From NCBI GenBank assembly GCA_964509425.1, contig CAZDWZ010000011.1, positions 1-64,000 of the forward strand: a stretch of 64,000 nucleotides of DNA, written 5' to 3'. Under the pieces are notes generated by a model, which was not told the origin of the DNA, made no database searches, and saw nothing but the letters and a program-made list of their open reading frames with translations. The DNA comes from CAZDWZ01 sp964509425 (GTDB taxonomy: Bacteria > Bdellovibrionota_C > UBA2361 > SZUA-149 > CAZDWZ01). Position numbers and translations under genes: made by a program. How positions within the stretch are numbered: the stretch's first letter is position 1; each line of letters starts with the position of its first letter. Below, piece after piece: positions 16,531 to 25,663 of this stretch.

Positions 16531-16983
16531 ATGTCTCAAAAACAATTTGTAACCCGCGATAGCATCGAAATTCCCTTCCACGAGCGGCGCGGCGAGGATG
16601 GCGTTTACGCTGAGTTCGACTCGCAAGGGCGCCTAACGGAGCTGTCCAACAGTCTCGGGGGAGTGATCCATGGCTTCCGTCTGTCTGTTGACTATGAAAA
16701 TCGCTCAGCCACTGCAGTGAGCCAGATAAACTTTCCTGATCCGAGACAACCGGGAGTTGTTTTCGTTGAGTGGGTTCGTGACGCAGTGGCCTTGATCAGA
16801 AAGGAGTCGACTCCAAGATCCGCCGGCTCCATTTCATGTTCGTTTTGCGGTGTAGGTCAGGATGCCGCACGAAAGCTCGTGGTTGGACCCGGCGTGCAAA
16901 TTTGCAACGAATGTATTGATATGTGCGCTGAGGTTATCGCTGAGGCTGAGGAGGATAAGAAAGAGCCGGCAGATGACCAGTAA
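16531..16983 (+). CDS. Stand-alone ClpX-type C4 zinc-finger protein
   Basis: This 150-residue cytosolic product has an N-terminal domain of about 90 residues (SIEIPFHERRGEDGVYAEFD) of unknown fold. A canonical zf-C4_ClpX motif follows: CSFCGVGQDAARKLVVGPGV then ICNECIDMCAEVIAEA. Zinc ligands are Cys103, Cys106, Cys125 and Cys128. In ClpX this domain dimerises and binds adaptors and substrates, but here no AAA+ domain is attached. It could recruit ClpXP or be a regulator that borrowed the domain. The C-terminus is an acidic tail. The gene is monocistronic and precedes a family-A repeat. Confidence 0.85.
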   Translation: MSQKQFVTRDSIEIPFHERRGEDGVYAEFDSQGRLTELSNSLGGVIHGFRLSVDYENRSATAVSQINFPDPRQPGVVFVEWVRDAVALIRKESTPRSAGSISCSFCGVGQDAARKLVVGPGVQICNECIDMCAEVIAEAEEDKKEPADDQ

Positions 16984-16997
16984 CTGAGCGCCTCCTT

Positions 16998-17157
16998 TCT
17001 CCTGGTATCGGGTTGAACCCGAGCAACGACGACCGCTGAGAATCACTACGCGATAATTTTCTCGTAAATACAGTCAGAGCCGCGGGCAAAACGTGGAGCG
17101 CATGCCGCGTAAACAAAGACGCGAAATGCAGCTGAGCGCGTCGCATCAGCGATGAAA
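16998..17157. repeat. Family-A dispersed repeat, diverged full-length copy
   Basis: Starts TCCTGGTATCGGGTTGAACC. The block ACAGTCAGAGCCGCGGGCAA and ATGCCGCGTAAACAAAGACG align with copies 1 and 2 over the whole length at visibly lower identity. This older copy shows that the family has a defined length and ends. The rest of the gap to 17438 shows no supported gene. Confidence 0.75.
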
Positions 17158-17438
17158 CCACCGCCTTCCTTTGTCAGGAAAATCCCGGAACCCAGCGAAA
17201 GAAAAACAACACCTTCGAAGGAGGATCAAAGGAGAATGGAACGTTTCCAAACGTTTTGTTCCCAAAACTCTTTAGACCTTATCGTTCGACACCCTTTGCT
17301 CCCATTTCCATTCCAAACCGCTCGACCTCGCTGATGCGTCTTCCCTCACGCGAATAAGAATAATGAACACTTCGCGGTTCGCATCGGATGGTGAACTGCG
17401 GAGCATACAACAACCAGCTTCGATATCTTGAGGTCCAC

Positions 17439-18794
17439 ATGCTCAATTCAGCTACTGTCGCTCACTCCGCCCTTCAAATTTCTCTTTTGCTACCCGCCAG
17501 CGTGAGCCCCGAGGAAAGAACAGCAGAAAACAGCCCGGAGCAAACTGTAACGCAGGAAAGTCAGGAAGCGGTTCGAGGCTCGAGGCGATGGCTGAGTGAG
17601 CGAGAGGTCGACTATGCCGCCATTCAGAAGATCGCGGACGAATACAAACACATCTTGAATCTCGGCGGCCCGCCGCATGAACTCATCAATCTGCGGAATG
17701 ATCTCGTAAAAGCATTGAGGCTGCCGTTGTCCAAGGATCATGTTCCCATAATGGAGCTGACCTACGACAAAGCCGGAACCTTAACGCAGATTTCGGTTGG
17801 GATCCTCGACCGATCCTCCGATGCAACGGCTCGCTCCGAAGACAAATCCCGAAAAGAGGAGAAAGGCGACAATTCTTTCGTGCGTGTGGGACCGGTTGAA
17901 ATTAAGGACCGGGTTTCAGGGTTTGCGGACATGATAATCAGAGTGACGCCGAAAGAGGCGCGCGGTCACACCCTCTTGATCGACATCGATTACAGAGACG
18001 TCGCGGTTGCGAAACGGCATGAAGTTGGACTCGATAAGGCTCGAGAATTTCGGGTGCCCGATGCGTTGCCGCGACTCCCTCAAACAGATCTCAGCAACAT
18101 TCACGAATGGGTTGCCAAACATGCTGAGTATTTAAAAACCTGGGGCGAGAAACCCGGTCCCAAGGGCGACGCCATCAAAGCCGAGCTGTTCAGTCTCCTC
18201 GGGATGAAACAGGACCCGTGCGAGGGGAAGTGCAAGCATCGGTATTCGGTCGGTGTTCAACACGATTCTGAAAAGAAAAATGTGATTGGAATCGATATCA
18301 CTTCATTCCCGGAAGGATACAATTCCAACCTGGTGCTCGAGCTGAAGATCGTCACGGGAGCCGACGGTAAAGCCCGAATCCAAACCACGACAGACCGGCG
18401 AAGTGAAGGATACATGGCGCCGATCCCCGAACTACCAGCTGCCCAGGTGAAGAAGCTTTACGAAAAATACTCCGGGGCGCTTGAGAACGCCTTCACATCG
18501 GCTGATATGGAGAGGTTCTTAGCGAATCCTTTCACGGCCGACGCGGCCACGAAAGACGCCGTCGCCAAGCAATTTGCAAAGGCGCTTGGAGTTGAGACCA
18601 TGCCTGTCGGACTGTCGGTGTTTAAGAGCGGAGACAAGGCCGAAGTTTTCTTCACCTATTCTCAGCCTTCTGGACCGGAGGTCTATTTGGCTTCGTTTGA
18701 AGTCGCGAACAAATCGATCAAATGGAGCCGCTGGTCGGAGTTTGGAAAGAGAGCCTCCGCAGTTCGTGGGCTTGCGACTTCGATAGAGCCATAG
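17439..18794 (+). CDS. Hypothetical protein
   Basis: The product has 451 residues from ATG 17439; an earlier GTG at 17388 would add 17 residues and I cannot decide by ribosome binding site. After a weakly hydrophobic N-terminus the protein is hydrophilic, with a CEGKCKHRYSVGVQHD pair of cysteines near the middle and two related-looking segments of beta character: PIMELTYDKAGTLTQISVGI and VGVQHDSEKKNVIGIDITSF. A duplicated domain of about 150 residues is possible. No family is recognised. A strong terminator follows. Confidence 0.7.
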   Translation: MLNSATVAHSALQISLLLPASVSPEERTAENSPEQTVTQESQEAVRGSRRWLSEREVDYAAIQKIADEYKHILNLGGPPHELINLRNDLVKALRLPLSKDHVPIMELTYDKAGTLTQISVGILDRSSDATARSEDKSRKEEKGDNSFVRVGPVEIKDRVSGFADMIIRVTPKEARGHTLLIDIDYRDVAVAKRHEVGLDKAREFRVPDALPRLPQTDLSNIHEWVAKHAEYLKTWGEKPGPKGDAIKAELFSLLGMKQDPCEGKCKHRYSVGVQHDSEKKNVIGIDITSFPEGYNSNLVLELKIVTGADGKARIQTTTDRRSEGYMAPIPELPAAQVKKLYEKYSGALENAFTSADMERFLANPFTADAATKDAVAKQFAKALGVETMPVGLSVFKSGDKAEVFFTYSQPSGPEVYLASFEVANKSIKWSRWSEFGKRASAVRGLATSIEP

Positions 18795-18815
18795 GGGGCA
18801 GTCGAGTTTTCTAAA

Positions 18816-18846
18816 AACAATCCAGGGAGACTTTCCCTGGATTGTT
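18816..18846. terminator. Bidirectional terminator between convergent genes
   Basis: AACAATCCAGGGA-GACTT-TCCCTGGATTGTT is a perfect 13-bp stem. The minus strand continues with a T-rich run, serving the leftward gene at 18893; the plus strand serves the gene ending at 18794. Confidence 0.85.
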
Positions 18847-18892
18847 CAGCGAGAATACCTCGGGCGGTTATCGTAGGAAGTCTCGATTTGCG

Positions 18893-19297
18893 TCATCCGC
18901 CAGCAGATCGGGGCGAGTCCCCGCATGTCTTTGCGGTCTCGCTTGGTTCGAGCTTCTCCAAAACCTTCACAAACAGCTTTAGGTACGCCCGGCCAGAGCG
19001 TGCTCCCCAGCCGTACTCGGGGTAGCGCTCAACCGAGCTCCGTTCAATTTGGGCTCGAACACAGATTTTTTCTCCGCGAGAAGTTGCGCAGGCCGTATCC
19101 AAAAATTCGCGGTTAATCCATTCGGTCTGATAGCCGTGAAAATATCCAAACTTCTTGACGGGAAGCGCACTCGCCTGAGTCCATGACCCAGCGCCGCACT
19201 CGATCTGAAGGAAAAATGGTTCAGCCATGACCTTCTCGTCGGCCAAGACCTCGCCTGCGTGGAGATAAAAAATCAGAGAGAGCAAAAGGTGTTTCAT
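18893..19297 (-). CDS. Small secreted hypothetical protein
   Basis: The start is chosen at ATG 19297 (MKHLLLSLIFYLHAGEVLA), which gives a clean signal peptide; the longer frame would put charged residues before it. The mature part is about 115 residues with five cysteines (IECGAGSWTQ, DTACATSRGEKICVRAQIE, AKTCGDS), so disulfides and a periplasmic or external location are likely. No family is recognised. Confidence 0.7.
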   Translation of the reverse strand: MKHLLLSLIFYLHAGEVLADEKVMAEPFFLQIECGAGSWTQASALPVKKFGYFHGYQTEWINREFLDTACATSRGEKICVRAQIERSSVERYPEYGWGARSGRAYLKLFVKVLEKLEPSETAKTCGDSPRSAGG

Positions 19298-19433
19298 CGG
19301 GAGCTGATTCTTGAAGTACCAATTTTTCACCAAAAGGGAACCGAGACGAAGTGTACAGTGCCTTCAAGGTTTCGAGATAGCAGAAAACTGTTGGACACTT
19401 AAAACGAGGGAAGGAGAGAGAAGGAGACGGTCA

Positions 19434-19463
19434 CGTTCCAACCTCGCAGGGGAGGTTGGAACG
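19434..19463 (-). terminator. Hairpin behind small GC-rich gene
   Basis: CGTTCCAACCTC-GCAGGG-GAGGTTGGAACG, a perfect 12-bp stem, 38 bp after the stop of the leftward gene at 19501. Confidence 0.75.
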
Positions 19464-19500
19464 CGCTGCATGTGCATGACGCACCCCGTACTCCCCGATT

Positions 19501-19716
19501 TTAACCCTTCTTGATGGCGGACACGGCGTCGCGGAACTCCCGCAGAGTCCCGAAGGTCTCTGCGGAGACCGCGGTCCGGTCCTCGCTCCACTGCCATTGT
19601 GTTACGGACAGCTTAGCTTTGAGCGCCTCGAATTGCGCCATCGTCAGGCGGCGCTGCTCCGGGGCATTGGCACTGTCATACTCACTGACAGTGACCAGCA
19701 CAGTAGCTTCGGACAT
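19501..19716 (-). CDS. Small hypothetical protein, GC-rich class
   Basis: This 71-residue product starts at ATG with AGAAAGG upstream. It is hydrophilic, with no signal or membrane segment, and reads VLVTVSEYDSANAPEQRRLT then an alternating helix/strand pattern ending AIKKG. Composition is GC-rich relative to the AT-rich DNA on its 5' side. A hairpin GGACGCG/CGCGTCC lies just upstream of its ribosome binding site (19727-19746) and a terminator behind it, so it forms a compact one-gene unit. No family is recognised. 19747-20270 holds no supported gene. Confidence 0.6.
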   Translation of the reverse strand: MSEATVLVTVSEYDSANAPEQRRLTMAQFEALKAKLSVTQWQWSEDRTAVSAETFGTLREFRDAVSAIKKG

Positions 19717-20270
19717 GACTTGCCTTTCTGGACGCGACTATGCGCGTCCGACACTAGGAATCGTGACTGTCTCCGCCTCTACCGCTGTTTTGTGGGGTTG
19801 AGGCGAAAGCAATTACTCTCTTCTACCAGTTTCGATTGAATCTCAGAGATGCTGCAAATAGCGAACGCAGTCGATGCCAAGCCGATTCTCTAAATCATTT
19901 GTGCGACTCCGATTCCCTGACTGTTATGTGCTCCTCCTCACCTGTTCATTCTCGGCTCAATTACATACAGTTTGCATTCGTCCAACGCCGCTCGGTTTTT
20001 GAAATCGGCTCTCGTTCGTTGACGGCTTCTATGAGCGAAATTGAGGAGGTGAAATTTTCGAGATGAGGAATCGGGGAGGCTGTATTGCAGACGGTGGGAG
20101 CTTGCATAAGCGCTAATTTAAAAATGAAGAAGTCGAGGGTCCTTGATATTCTTAAGATCGGGACGTTCTAGGTTTTTGTTCCTTTGTTTGTTTCATATTC
20201 GAGAGATTCAAAATTCGCGTGGTTCGCGCCATCTCGGGGACTCCGAGACCGGAGTAGCCAAATTACCTAA

Positions 20271-20300
20271 GGGCGCGGACAGGAAGTCCGGTCCGCGCCC
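20271..20300 (-). terminator. Hairpin behind GC-rich gene pair
   Basis: GGGCGCGGAC - 10-nt loop - GTCCGCGCCC, downstream of the leftward gene whose stop is at 20331. Confidence 0.7.
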
Positions 20301-20330
20301 CAACCTCTTTTACGTCTGCGCTTTACCCGG

Positions 20331-21032
20331 TCACGGGTTTCGCGCCTGCTTCACCACCGCCTTCTCGATCTCGCCCGGCTCCGGGATGCTCTCGAGATCG
20401 GTGAGGACGGCCTCGGAGAGTTTCGCTCCTTTCACCTTGCACAGGTAGTACACGATCGCCCACCCGTTCCCTCGCACTCGCGAGCGGTACTTGGGGTCGG
20501 TCTTCATCTGCTCGCGATCGATCCGCGCACGGGGTGAGAGGATCTCCTGCCCGCTGTACATCTCGAAGGACTCGGAGTCGAATCCGTTCGCGTTGCGACA
20601 GTAGTTCGCCGCGCCGATCTTCAGGATGAAGGGCACTTTGTTACCCATCTCGCTGAGGCGGGCCGTGGCGAAGTAGAATCTCAGATCGGAATCGCTCACT
20701 CCTTTCTGACTCAGGTGAATGGTCACGCCGTTCTCGCCCGGGATGACCGCGCCGTTCCAGTGTTTGCCGGGCGGCAGGGTTTCTTCGGGGCGGCGGACTT
20801 CGGCGAGGAACTCCACCTTGGGTTCCCGCTCGAAGTTGCCGAGCGCGGCCTCGACCGCCGCCTGAGCGCGCCCGGCGCGACGCTCGAGCGTCATGGCGGA
20901 CTCGCCGCCGTCTTTGTTGTCTGGGGACAGGCCCGGGAGTTTCCCGTGGCGGTCCATGATCACCATGCCGGCTCCCACGGCGGCCGCGATGACCGCGGTG
21001 ACGCCGAGGAGCAAGAGGACTCGGACTTTCAT
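20331..21032 (-). CDS. Membrane-anchored hypothetical protein, GC-rich class
   Basis: The preferred start is ATG 21032 (MKVRVLLLLGVTAVIAAAVG) with GAGG about 10 bases upstream. The 233-residue product has a single N-terminal membrane anchor and a soluble domain rich in charged residues, with two cysteines (YCRNANG, YLCKVKG). No family is recognised. It is the second gene of a leftward pair with the glycine-rich-domain gene 118 bp upstream. Strong GC3 bias indicates the same planctomycete-like origin. Confidence 0.7.
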   Translation of the reverse strand: MKVRVLLLLGVTAVIAAAVGAGMVIMDRHGKLPGLSPDNKDGGESAMTLERRAGRAQAAVEAALGNFEREPKVEFLAEVRRPEETLPPGKHWNGAVIPGENGVTIHLSQKGVSDSDLRFYFATARLSEMGNKVPFILKIGAANYCRNANGFDSESFEMYSGQEILSPRARIDREQMKTDPKYRSRVRGNGWAIVYYLCKVKGAKLSEAVLTDLESIPEPGEIEKAVVKQARNP

Positions 21033-21150
21033 CTTTCGATACCTCAAGAAGGAGACTCGGACAGATTGGGACTCGGAAAAGGCGGAGCCGTCCGTGGCTC
21101 CTAGAACACGGGGCGATACTCGCGACGAACGCTTTCAGCGGCTGAGGACT

Positions 21151-22257
21151 CTACATCCCGCCGCCGCCGCAGCTCGCACCGCCGCCGCCACCACCACCGC
21201 AACTCGAACCGCCGCCGCTGCTCCCGCCGCAGCTCGAGTAACCGCCACCGCCGTAGCTGCTGCCGCCGTAGCTGCTCCCCCCATCGGAGGAGTAGCTGCT
21301 CGAACCGCCGCCACTCGAACCACCGCCGCAGCTCGCGATCGACGCGCTCGAGTTGTCGCTGATCGGGACCCCCACGCTCGGGGTCGAGGTGCTGTCGCCG
21401 GTCGAAGCTGCGGCAGGCGACGGGGTCGCGAGGACCGTGTGCCACAGCAAGAAGTTGTAGATGAACGGCGAGCCGTCGTCGCTCGGAGTCGAACTCGACG
21501 CGGTGTACGGGTTGCTCACCGTCGAGCGACGCCGCTTCTTTTTCTCCTCCTCGATTTGGGTATCGACCTTGCTCTGCTGCTCCGCGACGAGCGCCAGCAC
21601 GGCCGGCGGGATCTCGCCCCAGATCGGGGTCGGCGCGTCGGCTTGGAACACCGCGCGGTAGCAGGCGAGGGTGCGGACGAAGGCTCGTTGGTACTTCGCC
21701 TCGTCCACCTCGTCACCGCGCGACGGACAGTGGTGGATGGCCACGCCGAGCGCCCGGCACAGGCCCCAGTAGTTCTCGGTGTACTGCAAGTGCAGGTGCC
21801 AGACTTCATCCACGATTTTCGACGGGGTGACCGTGATGCCGGTCGTCAAGTAGAGGGCGAGGAACCGCTTGTACTCCACGATGGCCACGGCGGTGAACGC
21901 CTCGTCCCACTCGTTCTCTTCGGCCAACCGCTTCGAGAACGGCACCGGCGCGGTCGCGTCGTCCAGCGCGTAGCCCTCGAGGATCTCGAGGACCTTCTTC
22001 AGGTGGTGAGCGATCGGGCCACCGGCCCAGAACCGCTCCCAGCCCTTCGCGGCCGCGGCCGCGTCACTGTTGGCCCGGCTCGTGGCCCACTGCGCCTCTC
22101 GGGTCTGCCGCTGCGACTCGGCGAGGCTCACGTTCAGGTCTTTCTCTCGCGACTGGCTCGCCGAGAGCGACCGCTGGCTCGACGAGAGCGACCACGCGAA
22201 CAGCACGAGGACCACCACCAGCGTGGCGGCCCCACCGACAATCAAGATCCATTCCAT
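21151..22257 (-). CDS. Glycine-rich-domain (GRDP/DUF1399-like) membrane protein, GC-rich class
   Basis: The start is placed at ATG 22257 (MEWILIVGGAATLVVVLVLF) with AGGGGA nine bases upstream; the protein has 368 residues. An N-terminal transmembrane segment and a short coiled coil precede a domain carrying IVDEVWHLHLQYTENYW, the hallmark of glycine-rich-domain proteins. The last 60-70 residues are a Gly/Ser/Cys repeat (CGGGSSGGGSSSYSSDGG style) ending in GGGGM. Such low-complexity Cys-Gly tails are common in planctomycete and plant members. Function is unknown. It is first in a leftward pair. Confidence 0.75.
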   Translation of the reverse strand: MEWILIVGGAATLVVVLVLFAWSLSSSQRSLSASQSREKDLNVSLAESQRQTREAQWATSRANSDAAAAAKGWERFWAGGPIAHHLKKVLEILEGYALDDATAPVPFSKRLAEENEWDEAFTAVAIVEYKRFLALYLTTGITVTPSKIVDEVWHLHLQYTENYWGLCRALGVAIHHCPSRGDEVDEAKYQRAFVRTLACYRAVFQADAPTPIWGEIPPAVLALVAEQQSKVDTQIEEEKKKRRRSTVSNPYTASSSTPSDDGSPFIYNFLLWHTVLATPSPAAASTGDSTSTPSVGVPISDNSSASIASCGGGSSGGGSSSYSSDGGSSYGGSSYGGGGYSSCGGSSGGGSSCGGGGGGGASCGGGGM

Positions 22258-22277
22258 GACGCATGTCCCCTGAGATG

Positions 22278-22324
22278 GAGACGGAGCACACGAGGGATAC
22301 AACCCTTGTTGGCTACTCCGTCTC
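22278..22324. other. Long-loop inverted repeat upstream of GC-rich pair
   Basis: GAGACGGAG pairs with CTCCGTCTC (9 bp) over a 29-nt loop, 20 bp before the start of the glycine-rich-domain gene. It could be an mRNA leader structure or a unit boundary. Confidence 0.4.
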
Positions 22325-22557
22325 GCATCAGAAGGTTCACCTCTGATTGGAGACGGAATCGAATCTTCTACCTCGAAGCAAAGAGAATCGGTCCGGGGGC
22401 GATTATTTCCGGACCAACGATCGCCTCTTCGAGTTTAAGAGCTAGCAGCTCTGGAGTTTGTAATATAGTTTCGTGATTTCAAGCTTTTATCATCTTCGTA
22501 TACGATAGTGAGCAAATCTTCGTAATGTCATGGCAAGCTTCCCGACATGCTGTATAG

Positions 22558-22569
22558 GTTTCTAGAAAC
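22558..22569. promoter_or_regulatory. Palindrome, possible operator of the XRE regulator
   Basis: GTTTCTAGAAAC is a perfect 12-bp palindrome 57 bp before the XRE-type gene, in AT-rich DNA. XRE repressors often bind such dyads in their own promoter. The rest of 22325-22625 has no gene. Confidence 0.4.
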
Positions 22570-22625
22570 ATTTCAGATATGTTGTCTTCCGTTGTGTAGA
22601 CTCTGTCATAGGAAATACGTCCCCT

Positions 22626-23783
22626 ATGTCTCCCTCTAAGAAGGCATCTTTCGAGAGTTCCAAAGAATTGAAGCGAGTGTTCAACGAACACTTCGAGGTT
22701 TGGCGCAAAAAACAAAGGCGAAGTCTTCCCGATCTCGCCGAGCGCTGCGGTGTCTCCCCGGCGTATCTCGCGCATATCGGCCGCTACGGTCGCATACCGA
22801 GCCGCCCGGTGCTCATCCTTCTCGCACTCAACTTCGAGCTGAAAGATTTAAGTTCGTTTCTCGCCGCGGCCGGTATTCGCGATCCGTGGCCCTATGAGCC
22901 CGTGTTGCGGCTCTCAGAGGACACCGCCCAAGATTCCAAGCTGCTCTCGATTCGCTTGGATATGGACGGCTTCACGGATGCGATCCGCGGGATGATTCGC
23001 TCTGAGATTCGTCAGCGGTCGATCCATGATCTTCTTGGAAAGCGCCCCCTCCGCATCGGTTTCAACAAAACGCAGACTTGGATGTTTGACCCGGCGGCCC
23101 CGGGAGCGAAGGGATTTTTCGTGGAGTTCTGCGACATGTTGGGCGTCTCCTTGCAGCAGGAGATTGAAGGCGTGCCCATGGGGTTTAGTGATTATGCCCG
23201 AAAATTGGCCTCCGGAGAGATCGATTTCTTCGGCCCTATTATGTCCGCCCCTCACTCTTCGACCGGAGTTCTTTTTACGCAGCCGCTCTACAAATTGGGA
23301 GTGTCGGCGGTGTTTCGGACGAGGCAGACAGCCGATCTTGAAAATCTTGCTGCCCCGACAGACATCGAGGATCTCGCTTCAGGGAACTACCAGATCGCGG
23401 TTGTGAGAAACTCCCTTCCTCATCTTCTCGCAAACACGAGGCTCAATCGTTCGGATTCGAGCTTGATTATCTGCCAATCAGACGATGAAGCTTTTGACCG
23501 GGTCATCTTGAAAGGGATTGCGAAGCCGGCCCACATCTTTGTTTGTAATGCGCCGATGGCGAAGGAATTTGCCTTGAGTCACGCAAAACAAGTCAAACTT
23601 CTCTTTGGGACGCGGGATACTCTGCTCGACCTGGCAGATAACTCCATCGCGGTTCGTCCTGACTGGCCCGAGGTGGTTCCTGTGATCAACGAAGCAATGA
23701 AGTTCATCGTGAACCGCGGAGGGTTTCGTGAACGAATGAAGCGGACGATTTCGAAGGACCTTATCGAGTTGATGGAGTATTAG
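22626..23783 (+). CDS. XRE-type HTH protein fused to a solute-binding-like domain
   Basis: This 385-residue product carries an XRE helix-turn-helix in residues 15-75 (SLPDLAERCGVSPAYLAHIG). A linker follows, and from about residue 140 comes a family-3 periplasmic-binding-like module (PLRIGFNKTQTWMFD; DYARKLASGEIDFFGPIMSA; later NSIAVRPDWPEVVPVINEA). There is no signal peptide, so the binding fold is cytosolic and presumably senses a small ligand that controls DNA binding. This differs from LysR or LacI regulators, which use other HTH types with binding-protein folds. The gene is monocistronic with a palindrome upstream. The ligand cannot be predicted. Confidence 0.8.
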   Translation: MSPSKKASFESSKELKRVFNEHFEVWRKKQRRSLPDLAERCGVSPAYLAHIGRYGRIPSRPVLILLALNFELKDLSSFLAAAGIRDPWPYEPVLRLSEDTAQDSKLLSIRLDMDGFTDAIRGMIRSEIRQRSIHDLLGKRPLRIGFNKTQTWMFDPAAPGAKGFFVEFCDMLGVSLQQEIEGVPMGFSDYARKLASGEIDFFGPIMSAPHSSTGVLFTQPLYKLGVSAVFRTRQTADLENLAAPTDIEDLASGNYQIAVVRNSLPHLLANTRLNRSDSSLIICQSDDEAFDRVILKGIAKPAHIFVCNAPMAKEFALSHAKQVKLLFGTRDTLLDLADNSIAVRPDWPEVVPVINEAMKFIVNRGGFRERMKRTISKDLIELMEY

Positions 23784-24079
23784 ACCGAGATCCTACCTGT
23801 TAGAAATCGAGCGCTGAGCAAACTTTTTCGTAACATTTTGCGCGTTGTCTTTGCCTCAGCGAGCGAACAAGGCGTCAGTCATGTCTGCAAAGCTTTATAT
23901 CCTCAATACTTTTGCCGCCGAGCTCAGGTTACAAACACCATCACGCGGTTTCCGCTATCGTTTACGGGGAGCTTATGCCTGGGTAACGCATCATCGATTG
24001 AACCCATAACATCTCCGACTGCGCCGCTCGAAAGTGCTTGAGATCCAGTCGCAGCCGGATTTAATCAAGGGGGGTATCG

Positions 24080-25078
24080 ATGAAGGGTTCTCGTGAGATT
24101 TCACTCGTTGCGTTGTTCATCATCACCGGCGCGGTGCAGGACACAGTCGCGGATACGAATGTGCGTTCACTTTCGCTCTTAGAAACTGACACACACTCTG
24201 CGATCGTAACGACAACAGCGTTGGAGCCTACTCGCCTTTCTCCATCAGATCCGACGACAATTTTCTCTCATGTAGCATTGGACCCGATCCTCACGGCTCC
24301 CGAAGGTCTGACGGTATTCCACTCTGATAAAGCAGTCGACGTATACAGCACTGGAACTGATTGCGTCGCCGGGGCACTCGCATTCGATGTAAACGCGTTT
24401 TATCTCCCGACAGTCGCGGAGATCTGCGAAGCCTCGGGTTCTTTCAGTGACTCTTGCAACACTGCGATGAGTGATTTCGTTGAATTTCAAGAAATCGCTT
24501 CACAGTCCTTCTCCGGCTGCCTCGACGATGCGCAGAGTGACGCGAAGGAAGTTGAGCTCCTGACCTACGGCATCACCACATTCATCAGCTACCAAGGAAT
24601 CGGTATCTCGGGAACAGAGGACGGCATCGCACGAGGTTTCGATCGACTCTTCGTTCTCTGGGGTGAAGGCAACGAAACCGCGAAGGACGCGCTCTCGGTT
24701 CTTGTCAGCTTCACGTTCGATGCGCCTGAGGTTCCCGCACAGATGGCCGCTATCCCCGGTCTGAACAGCAGAGTAAAGCGAGAGATTCTAGACGGCCTCG
24801 CGATTGTCAGGTTCCGGAACGAAAGAATGGCGGCGAACAACGCGGGGTTGAACCAGAATGTCGTCCCTCAGCTGATTCGTCTCCTGGCAAATACCGATGA
24901 AGAGGTTCCACAGCTTGCGATGGCTCGCCTGGTGGCAATAGGGAGCGCCCTTACGGAAGCAAATCGTGCCGCTGCGGTTACTGCGTTGGAGGCGTATCGC
25001 CGAAGAAATACTGACGCAGAGGTTCAAACGGATATCGACGCAGCCCTTAGGGCATTGCGACCGCCGCGGAAGGATTAG
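24080..25078 (+). CDS. Secreted protein with HEAT-like C-terminal repeats
   Basis: This 332-residue product has a strong GGGGGG-type site just before the ATG. Residues 1-24 form a signal peptide (VALFIITGAVQDTVA). The middle carries four cysteines (DCVAGA, ICEASG, DSCNTA, SGCLDD), probably paired. The last 80 residues look like one or two HEAT/armadillo helices (LIRLLANTDEEVPQLAMARL). A scaffold or binding role in the envelope is plausible. In 23784-24079 a 42-codon frame (23881-24012) may be chance. Confidence 0.65.
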   Translation: MKGSREISLVALFIITGAVQDTVADTNVRSLSLLETDTHSAIVTTTALEPTRLSPSDPTTIFSHVALDPILTAPEGLTVFHSDKAVDVYSTGTDCVAGALAFDVNAFYLPTVAEICEASGSFSDSCNTAMSDFVEFQEIASQSFSGCLDDAQSDAKEVELLTYGITTFISYQGIGISGTEDGIARGFDRLFVLWGEGNETAKDALSVLVSFTFDAPEVPAQMAAIPGLNSRVKREILDGLAIVRFRNERMAANNAGLNQNVVPQLIRLLANTDEEVPQLAMARLVAIGSALTEANRAAAVTALEAYRRRNTDAEVQTDIDAALRALRPPRKD

Positions 25079-25110
25079 AGTCCGAACTACAAAAGCAGAG
25101 GAGAATTCGA

Positions 25111-25142
25111 AACAGCTCCCGCTTCGCGTGCAGGGGGCTGTT
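25111..25142 (+). terminator. Hairpin terminator
   Basis: AACAGCTCCC - 12-nt loop - GGGGGCTGTT, one mismatch, then CTTGGTTT. It lies 33 bp after the HEAT-like gene. 25143-25663 shows no gene I can support. Confidence 0.6.
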
Positions 25143-25663
25143 CTTGGTTTCGTTGACTCCTGAATAACTCCCAGAAACTTCTTGAAGAGAATGTGCTCCG
25201 GAGGGAGGCCAATCGGGTCATAGGGACCTTTACTGAGTCTCCGAGCAAGTTGAATATATTCCGAGAGACAAAGAAGTTCTCCGAAAATGCTCCTTTTTTC
25301 AAAGTCGAATCAGATACTTTTGTCCACCCGTCACGTTGAACTTATCGCCTCTGGAGAGGTCATCCCGCCAATTATTGCCTTTCTTCAGCATATTTGCTTA
25401 AAACCTCTCCGTTTTTGACCCTTTGATAGTTGAAATTATAAATAGTTGTAGAATCACTTAGCTTCTTTCCTCGACTCCTTCGCTTCTCGTTGACCAAGTT
25501 CTTGTTTCGGGCATTTCGGGCTCGCATGTTTTCGACAACCCTCTCGTGAAACGACGTGGTCAAAGCCATCAGGGCTTCGACGAAAGAGGGCTAAGTGCAC
25601 AGTGATATGTTTTTTCATCCGATCCAAACATTCAATAGCGTCTAGGCGAGCTTGCTCTCCTAC

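Noticed and set aside
20893..22476. Very long plus-strand open frame opposite the glycine-rich-domain gene (and similar ones at 25454-26875, 42070-43203, 11734-12714)
   Set aside because: These are mirror frames created by the strong GC third-position bias of the real genes on the other strand. They have Arg/Gly-rich nonsense composition and no domains or ribosome binding sites.
23881..24012. 42-codon frame (MSAKLYILNTFAAELRLQ) before the HEAT-like gene
   Set aside because: Too short, no ribosome binding site and no recognisable motif; kept only as a remark.
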